Part shown: positions 17,283 through 27,222 of the stretch, in pieces
How positions within the stretch are numbered: the first letter of the stretch is position 1
Layout of the letters: each line of letters starts with the position of its first letter
Assembly: GCF_003480915.1 (NCBI RefSeq)
Contig: NZ_QUKD01000004.1
Coordinates: 339,230 to 403,229, forward strand
Direction: 5' to 3'
DNA from: Parabacteroides sp. TM07-1AC
Lineage (GTDB): Bacteria; Bacteroidota; Bacteroidia; Bacteroidales; Tannerellaceae
DNA length: 64,000 bases
Notes under the pieces: generated by a model
Database searches by the model: none
Told to the model about the DNA's origin: nothing
Seen by the model: the letters and a program-made list of their open reading frames with translations, nothing else
Position numbers and translations under genes: made by a program

Positions 17283-18020
17283 ATGAAACCGACCCGAATA
17301 ATCGAGATCTGTGCCAACTCGGCACAAAGTTGTGTAGAGGCAGAAGCCGGAGGCGCTAAACGTGTGGAACTTTGTGCAGGAATACCTGAAGGGGGAACGA
17401 CTCCCAGCTATGGTGAGATCAAGACAGCACAGGCATTAACTTCTTCTATCGATATAAATGTGATCATTCGTCCGCGTGGCGGTGACTTTCTGTATACTCC
17501 GGCAGAGATAGACTCTATGTTGCTGGATATCGAACTGTGTAAACAACTGAAAGTACATGGCGTTGTTTTCGGGTGTCTGACGAAAGAAGGAGATATCGAT
17601 GTCCCTCTGATGCGGAAACTGATAGAAGCAGCCAAACCGTTGTCTGTAACCTGTCACCGTGCTTTTGATGTATGCCGTGATCCGTTTGCCGCTTTGGAAC
17701 AACTGATAGAACTGGGCTGCGACCGTATCCTTACTTCCGGCCAGCAGTCGGATGCAGTGAGAGGCATTCCTCTGATCGCCGAACTGGTAAAACGTGCCGA
17801 CGGACGTATAATTATTATGCCTGGTTGCGGTGTGCGTGAAAATAACATCGCACAGATTGAAGCGGAAACCGGAGCGAAGGAATTTCATACATCTGCCCGC
17901 AGCATTGTCTATAGCAAGATGGAGTACCGGAATGAAAATGTCCCGATGGGCAGCAGCATCGTTTCTTCGGAATTTGAAACAGTGGAGACGGATCGTAAAA
18001 AAGTATCAGCTTACCTGTAA
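17283..18020 (+). CDS. cutC: CutC family protein
   Basis: A 245-residue cytosolic TIM-barrel protein named for copper homeostasis, though a direct copper role is disputed for the family. Typical elements are EICANSAQSCVEAEAGGAKR followed by VELCAGIPEGGTTPSYG, then NVIIRPRGGDFLYT, VTCHRAFDVCRDP, CDRILTSGQQSDA and IMPGCGVRENNI. All are intact and the length is usual. The DUF5916 gene starts 8 bp downstream, so they are probably cotranscribed. Confidence 0.95.
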   Translation: MKPTRIIEICANSAQSCVEAEAGGAKRVELCAGIPEGGTTPSYGEIKTAQALTSSIDINVIIRPRGGDFLYTPAEIDSMLLDIELCKQLKVHGVVFGCLTKEGDIDVPLMRKLIEAAKPLSVTCHRAFDVCRDPFAALEQLIELGCDRILTSGQQSDAVRGIPLIAELVKRADGRIIIMPGCGVRENNIAQIEAETGAKEFHTSARSIVYSKMEYRNENVPMGSSIVSSEFETVETDRKKVSAYL

Positions 18021-18028
18021 ATAGAAGA

Positions 18029-20692
18029 ATGAAATACCGATTGTCCTTTGTTGCCTTCATGTTGTTTTCCTGTGCTTTTTGTAAGGCACAGCAGGATTCT
18101 ATCGTCCCCTTTGATAAGGCTTATAAACGGGTTTACAATATAACGAAGGTGACCGGGACAAAGCCGGTCATGGACGGACGCCTGGATGAAGATTTCTGGA
18201 TGAAACAGGGAGAATGGTCCGATTGTTTCGTCCAGATCATTCCTTATGAACGGAAAATACCGGATTCTCCCACCCGGGTAAAACTGTTTTACGATAATAA
18301 ATACATCTATGTCGGTGTCTATTGTAAAGATATCCATCCGGAAAAGATGATCCGTTTTATCGGCAACCGCGACGATAATAGCATGGGAGACCTTATCAGT
18401 GTGGCTTTCGATACTTATCATGATTATCGGGCAGCCCCGGAATTTAATATCAACCTGGGTGGAAACAAGACTGACCTGGTCGTTACCGATAAACTGAATG
18501 TCAATCTGAGCTGGAATGCCGTATGGGAAGGAAAGACACATATCAACCTGCCGGATTCGAGCTGGACGGCTGAGTTGCGTATCCCGTTCAGCCAGTTGCG
18601 TTATAACCAGCTTTCGGACGATGGGATATGGGGACTTCATGTCCGTCGTATCATCCGCCGGAACAACGAAGTGCAGAACTGGAGTATGATCCCGTTGAAG
18701 AATAACGGTCATGTCTTCTCTTTCGGCGAAATGCACGGAATGACTGATCTGCCGAAACCGCGCGGAATAGAATTTCTTCCTTATGTCATGGGCAAATACC
18801 GGAATGAACCGAAGATCCCCGGCAGTCCTTATCAGAAAGGACATAGTTGGGGAGGAAACGTCGGGTTGGATGCCAAATTTGCCCTTTCCGATTTCACGTT
18901 GGACCTGACGATCAATCCTGATTACGGACAGGTGGAACTGGACCCGTCAGTGATGAATCTGACCGCTTATGAAACCTTTTATGACGAAAAGCGTCCTTTC
19001 TTCCTGGAGGGAAAACATATCCTGGATTTCGCCAACGGAAGCGATATGATGTTCTATACCCGTCGTATCGGTGCCGCACCGTCTTATACTCCGCAAGGAA
19101 TTGATAATATAAACAGTTTCGCTGACACTAAAGACAATGTGCCGATTATAGGTGCTTTGAAACTGACGGGAACGAACAGGCATGGAGTGACTTTGGGTGT
19201 CGTCCAAAGTGTAACAGCCCGCTCTTCTGCGAAAGTGACCCGTAACGGACTGGAGGATGTCGAAGTCGTGGAGCCCCTGACCAATTATACGGTGGCACGT
19301 GTCCAGAAGAACTGGAAAGGCAATAGCTTGCTGGGCGGAATGCTGACTTCAGTCAATCGTGCGCTCGATCAACCTTATTTGGAAGATTTTATGGTTCGCA
19401 ATGCGTTTACAGCCGGGATCGATTTTACGCAGTATTTCAATAACCGTCTTTATTATATAGATGTAAAGGGAATGTTCAGTTCTCTGAACGGCAGCAAGGA
19501 GGCGATCTCCATTCTGCAAATGAACCCTGTTCATTATTATCAGCGGGAATCCGCCTCAGATTATTTGGGAGTAGATCCGAACCGCCGCTCCCTGAACGGT
19601 ACGGGCGGCTATGTGAAAGCCGGTCGTAAAGGAAATGCCAAATGGGCTTTTTCCGAAACATTCAGCTGGTCGTCTCCCGGTTTCGACCTGAATGATATGG
19701 GATATATGAAGGAAGCCGATAACCGGACGAATGAAACCGAGATCGTTTTCCGGCAGACGGATATTTGGAAACATTTTCGGTATAATGCGTTTACGCTGAC
19801 GCAGAAGAATCAGTGGAATTATGGCGGAACGCCTTTCAGTAATGATGTGGCCCTCCGTTGGCAAAGCATGACGATGAAACGTTATGAGGTGGATATGAAG
19901 GAAACATTCGTCTGGAACCGCCTGGACAGCCGTCTGCTTCGTGGTGGTCCCGACATGCGGCTGAACCCTTATTTTCAGACTTCGGTCAAAGTGAATACGG
20001 ACAAAGCCCAGCGGATGATGTTCATGCTGAAATATGAAGGAAATCACAACCTGGACGGCTATAATCGTTTTAATACACTGATGCCGAGCCTTACTTTCCG
20101 TTTAGGCAACCATGTCTATTTGTCGGGACAGGTGGATTATGCCTGGAATACGGACGATATGCAGTATGTCGGTACATTGAAATCGTCGGCTGCTTCATCT
20201 GACCGGCATAATTCTTCACCGGTCTATCTGATGGGGCATATGGATCAGAAGACATACGGGGTAACGATGCGTTTACAGGTGAACGTGACACCGGATATAT
20301 CTATTCAGTTCTACGGTTCGCCGTTTACTTCGACAGCGAAGTTCAGTGATTTTAAAGAGGCTGCCGATACGAAGTCTTCTACTTATGACAAACGTTTCCA
20401 TGTCTTTTCAGGAGATGAACTTAGTTTTGCTGACGGAACCTATCATATAAAGAGAGAAGGTCGTGAGGCTTCCTTTAAAAATCCCGATTTCAGCTTTAAC
20501 GAATTCCGTTCCAACCTGGTGGCGCGCTGGGAATACTTGCCGGGTTCTACCTTGTATTTTGTCTGGGAACACCGCATGTCCAATCAGGAGAGCCGTAGGA
20601 TAGGAGGCTGGGGGAATAACCTGGATCGTATGTTCGGACTTCCGGCTACCAATACATTTATGCTGAAGATGAATTACTGGTTCAATTTATAA
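18029..20692 (+). CDS. DUF5916 outer-membrane protein with CBM9-like N-terminal domain
   Basis: An 887-residue secreted protein with a signal peptide (KYRLSFVAFMLFSCAFCKAQ). Residues ~30-230 form a carbohydrate-binding family 9-like domain (KVTGTKPVMDGRLDEDFW, LFYDNKYIYVGVYCKD, AELRIPFSQLRYN). The rest is the DUF5916 region, mainly beta-strands with alternating aromatic residues and a terminal NTFMLKMNYWFNL, which suggests an outer-membrane barrel. The substrate is unknown. The coding sequence begins 8 bp after cutC, but the two functions are not obviously linked. Confidence 0.85.
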   Translation: MKYRLSFVAFMLFSCAFCKAQQDSIVPFDKAYKRVYNITKVTGTKPVMDGRLDEDFWMKQGEWSDCFVQIIPYERKIPDSPTRVKLFYDNKYIYVGVYCKDIHPEKMIRFIGNRDDNSMGDLISVAFDTYHDYRAAPEFNINLGGNKTDLVVTDKLNVNLSWNAVWEGKTHINLPDSSWTAELRIPFSQLRYNQLSDDGIWGLHVRRIIRRNNEVQNWSMIPLKNNGHVFSFGEMHGMTDLPKPRGIEFLPYVMGKYRNEPKIPGSPYQKGHSWGGNVGLDAKFALSDFTLDLTINPDYGQVELDPSVMNLTAYETFYDEKRPFFLEGKHILDFANGSDMMFYTRRIGAAPSYTPQGIDNINSFADTKDNVPIIGALKLTGTNRHGVTLGVVQSVTARSSAKVTRNGLEDVEVVEPLTNYTVARVQKNWKGNSLLGGMLTSVNRALDQPYLEDFMVRNAFTAGIDFTQYFNNRLYYIDVKGMFSSLNGSKEAISILQMNPVHYYQRESASDYLGVDPNRRSLNGTGGYVKAGRKGNAKWAFSETFSWSSPGFDLNDMGYMKEADNRTNETEIVFRQTDIWKHFRYNAFTLTQKNQWNYGGTPFSNDVALRWQSMTMKRYEVDMKETFVWNRLDSRLLRGGPDMRLNPYFQTSVKVNTDKAQRMMFMLKYEGNHNLDGYNRFNTLMPSLTFRLGNHVYLSGQVDYAWNTDDMQYVGTLKSSAASSDRHNSSPVYLMGHMDQKTYGVTMRLQVNVTPDISIQFYGSPFTSTAKFSDFKEAADTKSSTYDKRFHVFSGDELSFADGTYHIKREGREASFKNPDFSFNEFRSNLVARWEYLPGSTLYFVWEHRMSNQESRRIGGWGNNLDRMFGLPATNTFMLKMNYWFNL

Positions 20693-20723
20693 CCCGATTT
20701 TTTCAGCTATACAGATTAAATAG

Positions 20724-20731
20724 TATCTTTA
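20724..20731 (+). promoter_or_regulatory. Near-consensus -7 box before the PspC-domain gene
   Basis: TATCTTTA differs from TAnnTTTG in its last base and lies 26 bp before the ATG at 20757. Confidence 0.3.
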
Positions 20732-20756
20732 CAAAAACAAAATAAAATAGAGCATC

Positions 20757-20960
20757 ATGGAAGAAGCACCAAGAAGACTTTATCGTTCGAATAACGGAAT
20801 GATTGCCGGAGTATGCGGTGGCATAGCCGATTACTTTGGCTGGGATCCGACACTGGTACGTGTCGGTTATATCCTGTTGAGTATATTTACTGTGTTTTCC
20901 GGGGTAATCGCTTATCTGATACTTTGGATAGTTATACCTAAAAAAGGACTATACGAATAA
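20757..20960 (+). CDS. PspC-domain small membrane protein
   Basis: A 67-residue protein consisting of a single PspC domain. It contains [20 protein letters not shown], then [19 protein letters not shown] and a hydrophobic helix [15 protein letters not shown]. PspC-type proteins sense or protect the membrane under envelope stress; here only the stand-alone domain is present, without pspA or pspB. Its stop codon shares one base with the uvrB start (20960), so translation of the two is probably coupled. Confidence 0.9.
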   Translation: MEEAPRRLYRSNNGMIAGVCGGIADYFGWDPTLVRVGYILLSIFTVFSGVIAYLILWIVIPKKGLYE

Positions 20961-22981
20961 TGAATTTCGAGTTATCTTCACCATTCAGCCCGACGGGGGA
21001 TCAGCCGGAAGCAATAGCGGCTCTTTCGGAAGGCATTCAGAGTGGTGTGCCTTTCCAGACACTGCTTGGAGTGACAGGTTCGGGAAAGACATTTACTATT
21101 GCCAATGTGATCAAGGAGGTGCAGAAACCGACTCTGATCCTAAGTCATAACAAAACACTTGCCGCGCAGCTATATAGCGAGTTCAAAGCCTTTTTTCCGA
21201 ATAATGCCGTAGAGTATTTCGTTTCCTATTACGATTATTACCAACCGGAGGCCTACCTGCCTTCTACGGATACCTATATCGAAAAGGATTTGCAGATCAA
21301 CGAAGAGATAGACAAACTGCGTCTCCGTACCACCGCTTCTTTGTTGTCGGGACGGAAAGATGTGATCGTGGTCTCTTCTGTCTCCTGCCTGTACGGTATG
21401 GCGGACCCGACAGCATTTGCCGAGAAGGTGACGCATCTGGAAAAGGGGATGCAGATCGACCGCGACAAACTGTTGCGCCGGTTTGTGGACGCTTTATATG
21501 TGAACAACAAACTGGAGTTTAACAGCGGTTGTTTTCGTGTGAACGGCGATACGGTCGATATTTTCCCCGCCATCGAATCGTTTGACGGTGTGGCTTATCG
21601 CATCGAGTTTTGGGGAGATGAGATTGACCGTTTGTCTTCTTTCGACCCGAAGACAGGGCAGGAGATAGATGAACAGGATGAACTGAATATCTATCCGACC
21701 AATCTGTTTGTTACTACACAGGAGCGCATCAATGCGGCGATCGGGCAGATCGATGTCGACCTCGGTACGCAGGTGAATTTCCTGAAAGAGATCGGCAAGC
21801 ACTATGAAGCGAAGCGCTTGTACGAACGTGTCACTTTCGACCTGGAGATGATCCGCGAACTGGGGCATTGTTCGGGTATCGAGAATTACTCCCGCTATTT
21901 CGACGGACGTATGGCTGGTGAGCGCCCTTATTGCCTGCTCGATTATTTCCCGAAAGACTTTCTGTTGGTGGTCGATGAAAGCCATGTGACGATACCTCAG
22001 ATACGTGCTATGTACGGAGGTGATTATTCCCGAAAGAAGAATTTGGTGGAATATGGTTTCCGCTTGCCGGCGGCGATGGATAACCGTCCGCTTATGTTCG
22101 ATGAGTTCGAATCGCTGACTCCGCTGGCCATTTATGTCAGTGCGACACCGGCTGATTATGAGTTGGAGAAGAGTGAGGGAATTGTTGTCGACCAGGTGAT
22201 CCGTCCGACCGGATTGCTCGATCCGGTCATTGAGGTTCGTCCGACATTGAATCAGATCGACGACCTGATGGAAGAGATCACGCAGCGTTCAGCCAAAGAT
22301 GAACGCGTTTTGGTAACGACCCTGACCAAACGCATGGCGGAAGAACTGACCGCTTATCTGACCCGGATGGGAATACGTTGTAATTATATCCATAGCGATG
22401 TAGACACCCTGGAGCGTATCCAGATCATGGACGATCTGCGGAAGGGGTTGTTCGATGTGCTGATCGGGGTGAACTTGCTTCGTGAAGGGCTGGATTTGCC
22501 GGAAGTCTCTTTGGTCGCTATCCTGGATGCGGATAAGGAAGGTTTCCTTCGTTCCCACCGGTCCCTGACACAGACAGCCGGACGTGCCGCCCGTAATGTG
22601 AACGGAAAAGTAATCTTTTATGCAGATAAGATAACAGCCAGTATGCAACTGACCATGGATGAGACGACCCGTCGCAGGGAGAAACAGCTTGCCTACAATG
22701 AAAAGCATGGCATTACCCCGAGACAGGTTATCAAGACCTCTGTTTCTTTGTTGGGTGAAAAGCAACCGGCAACAGCCGAACCTTATGCGTATGTCGAACC
22801 GGAACCAAACCTGGTTGCCGATCCGGTGGTGAAGTATATGACTCGTCCGCAGCTTGAAAAAGCGATCGACCGTACGAAGAAGCAAATGACGGAAGCTGCT
22901 AAGAAACTCGACTTTATCGAAGCGGCCCAGTTTAGGGACGAATTGATTAAGTTGGAGGAGTTACTGAAAACAAAGGTATAA
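20960..22981 (+). CDS. uvrB: Excinuclease ABC subunit B
   Basis: A 673-residue damage-verification helicase of nucleotide excision repair. It contains the Walker A loop GVTGSGKT (residues 37-44), the beta-hairpin region [20 protein letters not shown], a DESH box ([11 protein letters not shown]), helicase motif VI (TAGRAARN), and a C-terminal UVR segment ([20 protein letters not shown] and following) that contacts UvrC. It loads with UvrA on damaged DNA and recruits UvrC; neither uvrA nor uvrC is in the window. It follows the PspC gene with a one-base overlap. Confidence 0.97.
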   Translation: MNFELSSPFSPTGDQPEAIAALSEGIQSGVPFQTLLGVTGSGKTFTIANVIKEVQKPTLILSHNKTLAAQLYSEFKAFFPNNAVEYFVSYYDYYQPEAYLPSTDTYIEKDLQINEEIDKLRLRTTASLLSGRKDVIVVSSVSCLYGMADPTAFAEKVTHLEKGMQIDRDKLLRRFVDALYVNNKLEFNSGCFRVNGDTVDIFPAIESFDGVAYRIEFWGDEIDRLSSFDPKTGQEIDEQDELNIYPTNLFVTTQERINAAIGQIDVDLGTQVNFLKEIGKHYEAKRLYERVTFDLEMIRELGHCSGIENYSRYFDGRMAGERPYCLLDYFPKDFLLVVDESHVTIPQIRAMYGGDYSRKKNLVEYGFRLPAAMDNRPLMFDEFESLTPLAIYVSATPADYELEKSEGIVVDQVIRPTGLLDPVIEVRPTLNQIDDLMEEITQRSAKDERVLVTTLTKRMAEELTAYLTRMGIRCNYIHSDVDTLERIQIMDDLRKGLFDVLIGVNLLREGLDLPEVSLVAILDADKEGFLRSHRSLTQTAGRAARNVNGKVIFYADKITASMQLTMDETTRRREKQLAYNEKHGITPRQVIKTSVSLLGEKQPATAEPYAYVEPEPNLVADPVVKYMTRPQLEKAIDRTKKQMTEAAKKLDFIEAAQFRDELIKLEELLKTKV

Positions 22982-23014
22982 AGAAACTTGTATTATCTGC
23001 TTATAGTACAGGAA

Positions 23015-23136
23015 TGTCATGACGATGACAGACTAGTGCCATGCTTGTGGCAGAGCTTTGCCACGGTTATGGCAGAACTCTGCCACAGGCATGGCAAGAC
23101 TCTGCCAATAGGATGGCAGTCCCGTTAGCATGGCAT
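23015..23136. repeat. 22-bp-period palindromic array (TGGCAGA..TCTGCCA)
   Basis: Units begin at 23026, 23048, 23070, 23092 and 23114, exactly 22 bp apart. The best units are GTGGCAGAGCTTTGCCAC, TGGCAGAACTCTGCCA and TGGCAAGACTCTGCCA, each an inverted repeat of about 7 bp arms. The first and last units are degenerate. The array lies in the 226-bp gap between uvrB and the DUF1460 gene, neither of which it overlaps. It may be a stretch of hairpins in the 3' region of uvrB mRNA or a set of binding sites for a dimeric protein. Confidence 0.8.
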
Positions 23137-23207
23137 GAATCCTCTCCTTATTAACCGGTTTGAACCGGAAAGGATAGGGAAGACAAACGATTTAAAACAA
23201 AAAAACG

Positions 23208-24068
23208 ATGAACAATAGGAAGAGCTTTTGGATCCTGCTTTTTACCTGTCTGGTTTTTTTCCAGGGACAGGCTGCAGATAAACTATACTATACTGATGCC
23301 GACCGTGCCATCTTTGACCGTTATCTTTCCGAAATGATTCCGAAGAAGTCGTTGCCAACCGGAGAACTGATGGTTCAAACTGCCCGCTTCTTTCTGAATG
23401 CGCCTTATGTGGCAGCCACTTTGGAGAAAGAGCCTGAAGGCTTGGTGATCAATCTTCGGGAAATGGATTGTATGACATTGGTCGAGAACGTCGTTGCTTT
23501 AACGAGAACGATGCAGTCTGCCACCCCCTCTTTTGACGAGTTTTGTAAGAACCTGCAAACAATTCGTTATCGTAACGGGGAAATCCATGATTATACCGAC
23601 CGTCTGCATTATACGACCGACTGGATTTTTGAGAACCAGCGAAAAGGAATCGTAAAAGACGTTACCCACGAAATAGGAGGGATCTCCCTGCCGGTCGATG
23701 TATCTTTTATGTCTGCGCATCCGGACAGCTACAAACCTTTGAAAGACCATCCGGAACGGGTCGCCCGGATCGCAGCCAAAGAAAAAGAGATCAACGCCCG
23801 TCCCTATTACTATATTCCTGAATCGGAGATCGACCAACTGGCGGAAGGAATAAAGGAGGGGGATATTGTCTGCTTCGTTACAACCATCAAAGGACTGGAT
23901 ATTTCTCATGTCGGTGTCGTTTGCCGGGTAGGGGATGAGCTGACCTTTATCCATGCTTCTACTACACAAAAGAAAGTGATAGTCAACGAAGCTCCTTTAC
24001 AGGAATACGTAGAAAGTATCAAGCGGAATAGCGGTATAATGATCGTCCGCCCGCAAATGCATCATTGA
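23208..24068 (+). CDS. DUF1460 family secreted cell-wall amidase/peptidase
   Basis: A 286-residue exported protein (signal peptide ending near FFQGQAADK). The family is described as N-acetylmuramyl-L-alanine amidase-like with a papain-like NlpC/P60-type fold. The candidate nucleophile is Cys88 in NLREMDCMTLVENVVAL. The candidate histidine lies in DISHVGVVC (about residue 233), followed by FIHASTTQKK. A role in peptidoglycan turnover or recycling in the periplasm is inferred from the family. It converges with the DUF5686 gene, the two 3' ends overlapping by 7 bp. Confidence 0.85.
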   Translation: MNNRKSFWILLFTCLVFFQGQAADKLYYTDADRAIFDRYLSEMIPKKSLPTGELMVQTARFFLNAPYVAATLEKEPEGLVINLREMDCMTLVENVVALTRTMQSATPSFDEFCKNLQTIRYRNGEIHDYTDRLHYTTDWIFENQRKGIVKDVTHEIGGISLPVDVSFMSAHPDSYKPLKDHPERVARIAAKEKEINARPYYYIPESEIDQLAEGIKEGDIVCFVTTIKGLDISHVGVVCRVGDELTFIHASTTQKKVIVNEAPLQEYVESIKRNSGIMIVRPQMHH

Positions 24069-26245
24069 AATAACTCGAAGGCGAACTTGATGCCGATGTT
24101 CTGATATTTCCATCTGTCGAATCCGGCAAAGGCGGCTATATTGAAAATATGGTTACCGAAACCATATCCTACTTCTGTATAACTCGGCAGAACCGGAGTC
24201 CATAGCTGGCTGAAGTAAAACCGCTCGGACAAAATATACTTGGATGTTTTTTTCTTGAAAAGCTGTGACAGGATGAAGGGACTTTCATACATGATATGTC
24301 CCTGCACATATTTGTCGGACGCATTGTACCAGAAACTTTTTAGCTGATTGAACACTCCGCCAAATTCATCTCCCCATGATTCCGGGAACTGACGTCGTGA
24401 AAAATAACGGAAATCGGCAAAGTAGATAGACTTGGGATTCAGATACACACCTCCGCTGAGATGATAATTGAGTTTCCTGGACAAACCGAGCGCAATGCTT
24501 TGGTGAATATCCGCCTCGATCCGTCCGTAGTCACCGGAACTTTTGCCTACTCCCGGAATTGCCCGGGCAAATTCGACTGAAATAGTCGGATAATAAGAAT
24601 ACAGATACTCTTTACGATATCCGTCCATCCAGTAATATTGGCGCGGCGTATATGAAAAACCGATGACAGGAGTAAAATCATGATAGTTCTCATTGATGAT
24701 CTCTTCGACTCCTTCTCCCGGATTCGATATCTCACTCTTTTTCTTTACCGGAATGCGGCGGTGGTAAGAAACTCCTCCCCACACCTGGAAGCCGTTGAAC
24801 AGTTCTATATTATTACGTATTTCCGCATAATAGTGTTTGAAGTATTCCAGATTCAAATCATCGAAATTGAACGTGGAGTCTTTCAGCTGTTCATTGATCT
24901 CTTTCATGATAGTCGAAGAATAACTTTGGTTCCCGTTACCGATCGAGAGACTCACTATTCCTTTTTTCTCCGGCAGGTACTCCCAGTCGCCTGACAGGGT
25001 GAAGAATATCTCCTTTCGCTTGAATACGAAACCGATATCCGGACGGAAACGGATCTGCCGGTCCTTGTCGAAAGTCTTGCTGATACGCAGGCGCTGGCGA
25101 TATGTGATTCCGTTATGCCCCGAATATCCTAACTGGAAAGGGTTGAATATGCCCGAATATTTGAGACGGGTCGTCTTGTAGTCCATGCTGATCGTATTCG
25201 TGAACTTCTCCGTCAACTTCAGATATTTGGTGATATTCGTTGAATCTATTTTCTGTTCATTGTTGTCGTTGTCTACATGATATAGTGATTCTTCTTCCTT
25301 CGTTAAGGGAAGATCCCGCTCTTTGTTCCAGAAAGCGGTGTCTGTGATGATAGGGACTGTGTCTGAAGATAACTTATAATATCCGGTCAGGTCCAGCGAT
25401 CTCTTTTGCTTCGTTTCATTGTCTTCTTCTACCCATTCCACTGCTTTATAGGTGAAAGAGGAATGGTAGCTGGTGGCAATGGCATTCCCCAAAACATGAT
25501 AGCGCAAATACAGGCTGGCTTTATCCGGAAGGATAAAACGGCGGTAGTCGCGCCCGAACGTCATGATCAGGTTGAATTCGGCAAAGTCGAAGCGGCCGTT
25601 CACGTCTATCTTGTCGATGATCCAGGACTGGTCACGGATATACAGGTCACCGCAGATTAGTTTTTGGCTCCATAACTTCGGCATGAAACGTATTTTATAA
25701 ATCTTTAGTCCGCTGCTGTCACTCACGCTTTCCAGGTCGAAAGTATAGAATTTAAATGCCTGGTTGGTCATGGGCGTGATGATCCCTTCATTATAAATAG
25801 TGGAAGAATATACATTCATGTTGAGGAAGCCCAGGGCTTCCTGCTGTTTCTTGTTGTTGGGAATGCTATTCCCGTTTACTGCCCGGAAGTTATGGAGGAA
25901 ATTGTTGGGGGCATTGAATTTGGAATCGCTGATCATTTCGAAGATCATATCCTTGTTTTTCCGGTCTACGGGGAAAATATGATGGGCAAAACGCATCAGA
26001 AAGTTTTGCTTGAGTATTTCCGTCCGTCCCTTTATATATATTTCCGCTTCGTACCGGGAAAGGACATGCTGGTATTTTTCAGCGTTTTTAATGACCTCTT
26101 CCATAATGGAATCGGCTTTTATCGACGATTCTTTTTTCTCCTTCAAGTCGGGCAATACCTTATTCCTATAATTGCTTTCAACTTTGGCGAGAGCATCTAT
26201 AGTCAGTAAAATCAGAGTAAATATCAAAACGTATCTTTTCAACAA
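24062..26245 (-). CDS. DUF5686 family outer-membrane protein
   Basis: A 727-residue protein with a signal peptide (LKRYVLIFTLILLTIDALA). The N-terminal part (residues ~30-270) is soluble and includes HVLSRYEAEIYIKGRTEI and RFMPKLWSQKLICGDLYIRD, features of DUF5686. The rest looks like a transmembrane beta-barrel of repeated aromatic strands, ending GIKFAFELFQ with a terminal aromatic-containing strand. Many family members carry a CarboxypepD_reg domain at the front; this one lacks it. Its ligand is unknown. No operon partner is seen. Confidence 0.85.
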   Translation of the reverse strand: MLKRYVLIFTLILLTIDALAKVESNYRNKVLPDLKEKKESSIKADSIMEEVIKNAEKYQHVLSRYEAEIYIKGRTEILKQNFLMRFAHHIFPVDRKNKDMIFEMISDSKFNAPNNFLHNFRAVNGNSIPNNKKQQEALGFLNMNVYSSTIYNEGIITPMTNQAFKFYTFDLESVSDSSGLKIYKIRFMPKLWSQKLICGDLYIRDQSWIIDKIDVNGRFDFAEFNLIMTFGRDYRRFILPDKASLYLRYHVLGNAIATSYHSSFTYKAVEWVEEDNETKQKRSLDLTGYYKLSSDTVPIITDTAFWNKERDLPLTKEEESLYHVDNDNNEQKIDSTNITKYLKLTEKFTNTISMDYKTTRLKYSGIFNPFQLGYSGHNGITYRQRLRISKTFDKDRQIRFRPDIGFVFKRKEIFFTLSGDWEYLPEKKGIVSLSIGNGNQSYSSTIMKEINEQLKDSTFNFDDLNLEYFKHYYAEIRNNIELFNGFQVWGGVSYHRRIPVKKKSEISNPGEGVEEIINENYHDFTPVIGFSYTPRQYYWMDGYRKEYLYSYYPTISVEFARAIPGVGKSSGDYGRIEADIHQSIALGLSRKLNYHLSGGVYLNPKSIYFADFRYFSRRQFPESWGDEFGGVFNQLKSFWYNASDKYVQGHIMYESPFILSQLFKKKTSKYILSERFYFSQLWTPVLPSYTEVGYGFGNHIFNIAAFAGFDRWKYQNIGIKFAFELFQ

Positions 26246-26368
26246 ATTATCACCCCTTTTGATGCAAACGTAACGAATAAAATTGAAATGAGTAGCAAAA
26301 GAAAGTAAAATGTATCCGGTAACACAATTTATAGTATCAAATATTTTACTATTTCAAAAGAAAAGTTG

Positions 26369-26376
26369 TACATTTG
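26369..26376 (+). promoter_or_regulatory. -7 box of the Crp-type regulator gene
   Basis: TACATTTG is an exact TAnnTTTG match. It lies 28 bp before the GTG start at 26405, and a leader of about 20 nt is expected. Confidence 0.5.
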
Positions 26377-26404
26377 TGCTTCATAAGTATGTTATAAAAC
26401 AGTC

Positions 26405-27106
26405 GTGGTTAAGCAACAAAAAGAAGAGGTCGATCTGTCGGCCAGTTTAGCAGAAGTATGGAGAGTTCTGACCGAAAAGGAACGGGACATTCTCCGTAAT
26501 AATTCGACGATCCAGCATTTCAAACGTAACGAGTTGATCTATTGCGAGGGCGACGAACCAAGGGACATGATGTGCTTACTGAAAGGCAAAGTGAAAATCT
26601 TTAAGGAAGGTGTCGGCGGTCGTAGCCAGATCATCCGGATGATCAAGCCTGTACAGTATTTTGGTTATCGTGCTAACTTTGCTCAGGAAAACTATCTGAC
26701 GAATGCATCTGCATTTGAGGCATCTGTTGTTTGTCTGATACCAATGACGGTTGTTACTGAGCTGTTGATGGGTAACCCGAACTTGGCCATGTTCTTTATT
26801 CGCCAGTTATCGTTTGACCTGGGGGTTGCGGACGAACGTACCGTTAACCTGACGCAGAAGCATATCCGGGGGCGTCTGGCAGAATCTTTGTTATTCCTGA
26901 AAGATAGTTATGGATTGGAAGAGGACGGGGCTACTTTGAGTATTTACCTGTCGCGTGAAGATTTGGCAAATTTGTCGAATATGACCACTTCCAATGCGAT
27001 CCGTACTTTATCTACTTTTGTGGCTGAGCGTATCATCGCTATCGACGGTCGGAAGATCAAGCTGATAGATGAGGATAAGCTGAGGAAGATCAGTAAAATG
27101 GGATAA
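26405..27106 (+). CDS. Crp/Fnr-family transcriptional regulator
   Basis: A 233-residue regulator with an N-terminal cyclic-nucleotide-binding-like barrel (residues ~30-140, FKRNELIYCEGDEPRDMMCL and LKGKVKIFKEG) and a C-terminal winged helix (~155-230). The recognition region is LSREDLANLSNMTTSNAIRT. The FNR-type four-cysteine iron-sulphur set is absent, and the CRP cAMP-binding Arg-Ser pair is not evident, so the signal is unknown. The start is GTG: an in-frame stop at 26384 and the lack of another start codon leave no ATG choice. It has its own -7 box. Confidence 0.88.
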   Translation: MVKQQKEEVDLSASLAEVWRVLTEKERDILRNNSTIQHFKRNELIYCEGDEPRDMMCLLKGKVKIFKEGVGGRSQIIRMIKPVQYFGYRANFAQENYLTNASAFEASVVCLIPMTVVTELLMGNPNLAMFFIRQLSFDLGVADERTVNLTQKHIRGRLAESLLFLKDSYGLEEDGATLSIYLSREDLANLSNMTTSNAIRTLSTFVAERIIAIDGRKIKLIDEDKLRKISKMG

Positions 27107-27222
27107 TAGAATAATTGAAAATTGAAAATGGATAATTGAAAATGAAGAGATTGTAGTCTCTGTTTTTCAATTATCCATTTTTATTTTCTATTAATTTTCA
27201 ATTTTCAACTCTCGATTTTCAA
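27107..27222. repeat. AATTGAA heptad repeats forming a hairpin
   Basis: Heptads of the form AATTGAA/AATGGAT run into a perfect-looking stem: AAAATGGATAATTGAAAATG with GAAGAGA pairs with TCTCTG then TTTTTCAATTATCCATTTTT. More TTTTCAA heptads continue on the far side to 27224. It separates the Crp-type gene from the kdsA 3' end (convergent), so it could stop transcription from both sides. Confidence 0.65.
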
